NCBI GenBank assembly: GCA_964400655.1
Contig: CAYNVN010000097.1
Coordinates: 1 to 15,564 of the forward strand
Length of the DNA: 15,564 bases
Direction of reading: 5' to 3'
DNA from: B16-G9 sp964400655
GTDB taxonomy: Bacteria > Bacteroidota > Bacteroidia > Bacteroidales > F082
The first letter of the stretch is position 1; every line of letters starts with the position of its first letter. Made by a program: the position numbers and the translations under genes. Below the pieces are notes generated by a model that searched no databases, was not told the DNA's origin, and was given only the letters and a program-made list of their open reading frames with translations. Positions 15,474 to 15,564 of this stretch are shown piece by piece.

Positions 15474-15564
15474 TCTTCAGCAGGTTTTTTGGCACCGTTT
15501 AATGTGCCGGCGGTTTCGCGGATTTTATACACCCTGTCGGAACGGTTATTTCTTGATATCAGTT
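15458..15564 (-). CDS. C-terminal end of an unidentified protein (partial, runs off the window)
   Basis: An open frame enters from the right edge and encodes 34 residues, beginning LISRNNRSDRVYKIRE and ending KKPAEEWAEK before a TAG at 15460-15458. It is hydrophilic and charged, with no motif I recognise. It overlaps the start of the glycosyltransferase by 16 nt, just as that gene overlaps hddA by 17 nt. A real upstream gene of the same operon is therefore likely. No function is assigned. Confidence 0.6.
   Translation of the reverse strand, partial: LISRNNRSDRVYKIRETAGTLNGAKKPAEEWAEK

Overview
The window is a compact stretch of bacterial chromosome, almost certainly from the Bacteroidota and probably the Bacteroidales/Marinilabiliales. 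Four things point there: a GSIII-type glutamine synthetase, a DUF4834–YfhO gene pair, promoter boxes of the TAnnTTTG type instead of TATAAT, and genes without obvious Shine-Dalgarno sequences. Every convincing gene lies on the minus strand, so transcription runs from high to low coordinates. I see no tRNA, rRNA, CRISPR array or intact mobile element.

Right part (11385-15564): a surface-sugar operon. In order of transcription it holds the tail of an unidentified gene, a GT4 glycosyltransferase, hddA (GHMP kinase), hddC (guanylyltransferase), gmhA (isomerase) and gmhB (phosphatase). The last four are the full enzyme set for converting sedoheptulose 7-phosphate to GDP-D-glycero-alpha-D-manno-heptose. 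Most junctions overlap or touch. The exception is 86 bp before gmhA, which holds a possible internal promoter. The glycosyltransferase carries an uninterrupted run of eight G in its nucleotide-binding loop, a possible phase-variation site.

Middle (7389-11384): a sodium:solute symporter followed 9 bp later by glnN, apparently one transcription unit with a TAGATTTG promoter box. Between glnN and rsmG lies the decayed C-terminal half of an IS200-like/RAYT Y1 transposase. It has a frameshift in an A6 run and a stop codon exactly where the YxxxQ metal-ligand glutamine should be.

Left part (1-7388): rsmG (16S rRNA methyltransferase); an MFSD1-like MFS transporter with a roughly 120-residue insert before its last helix, followed by an intrinsic terminator; and pepD, an M20 aminoacyl-histidine dipeptidase. 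Next come a 20-21 bp inverted repeat enclosing a second hairpin, a stand-alone rpmH with its own promoter and terminator, a DUF4834 protein, a YfhO-family membrane protein, and the first 13 codons of another glycosyltransferase at the edge. The MFS transporter and pepD may form a dipeptide-handling pair.

Most of the window is ordinary core and envelope genome. The points most worth a second look are the G8 tract, the GDP-heptose pathway with its unusual GmhB metal loop, the transposase remnant, the palindromic element at 3244-3361, and the MFS insert with its dipeptidase neighbour.
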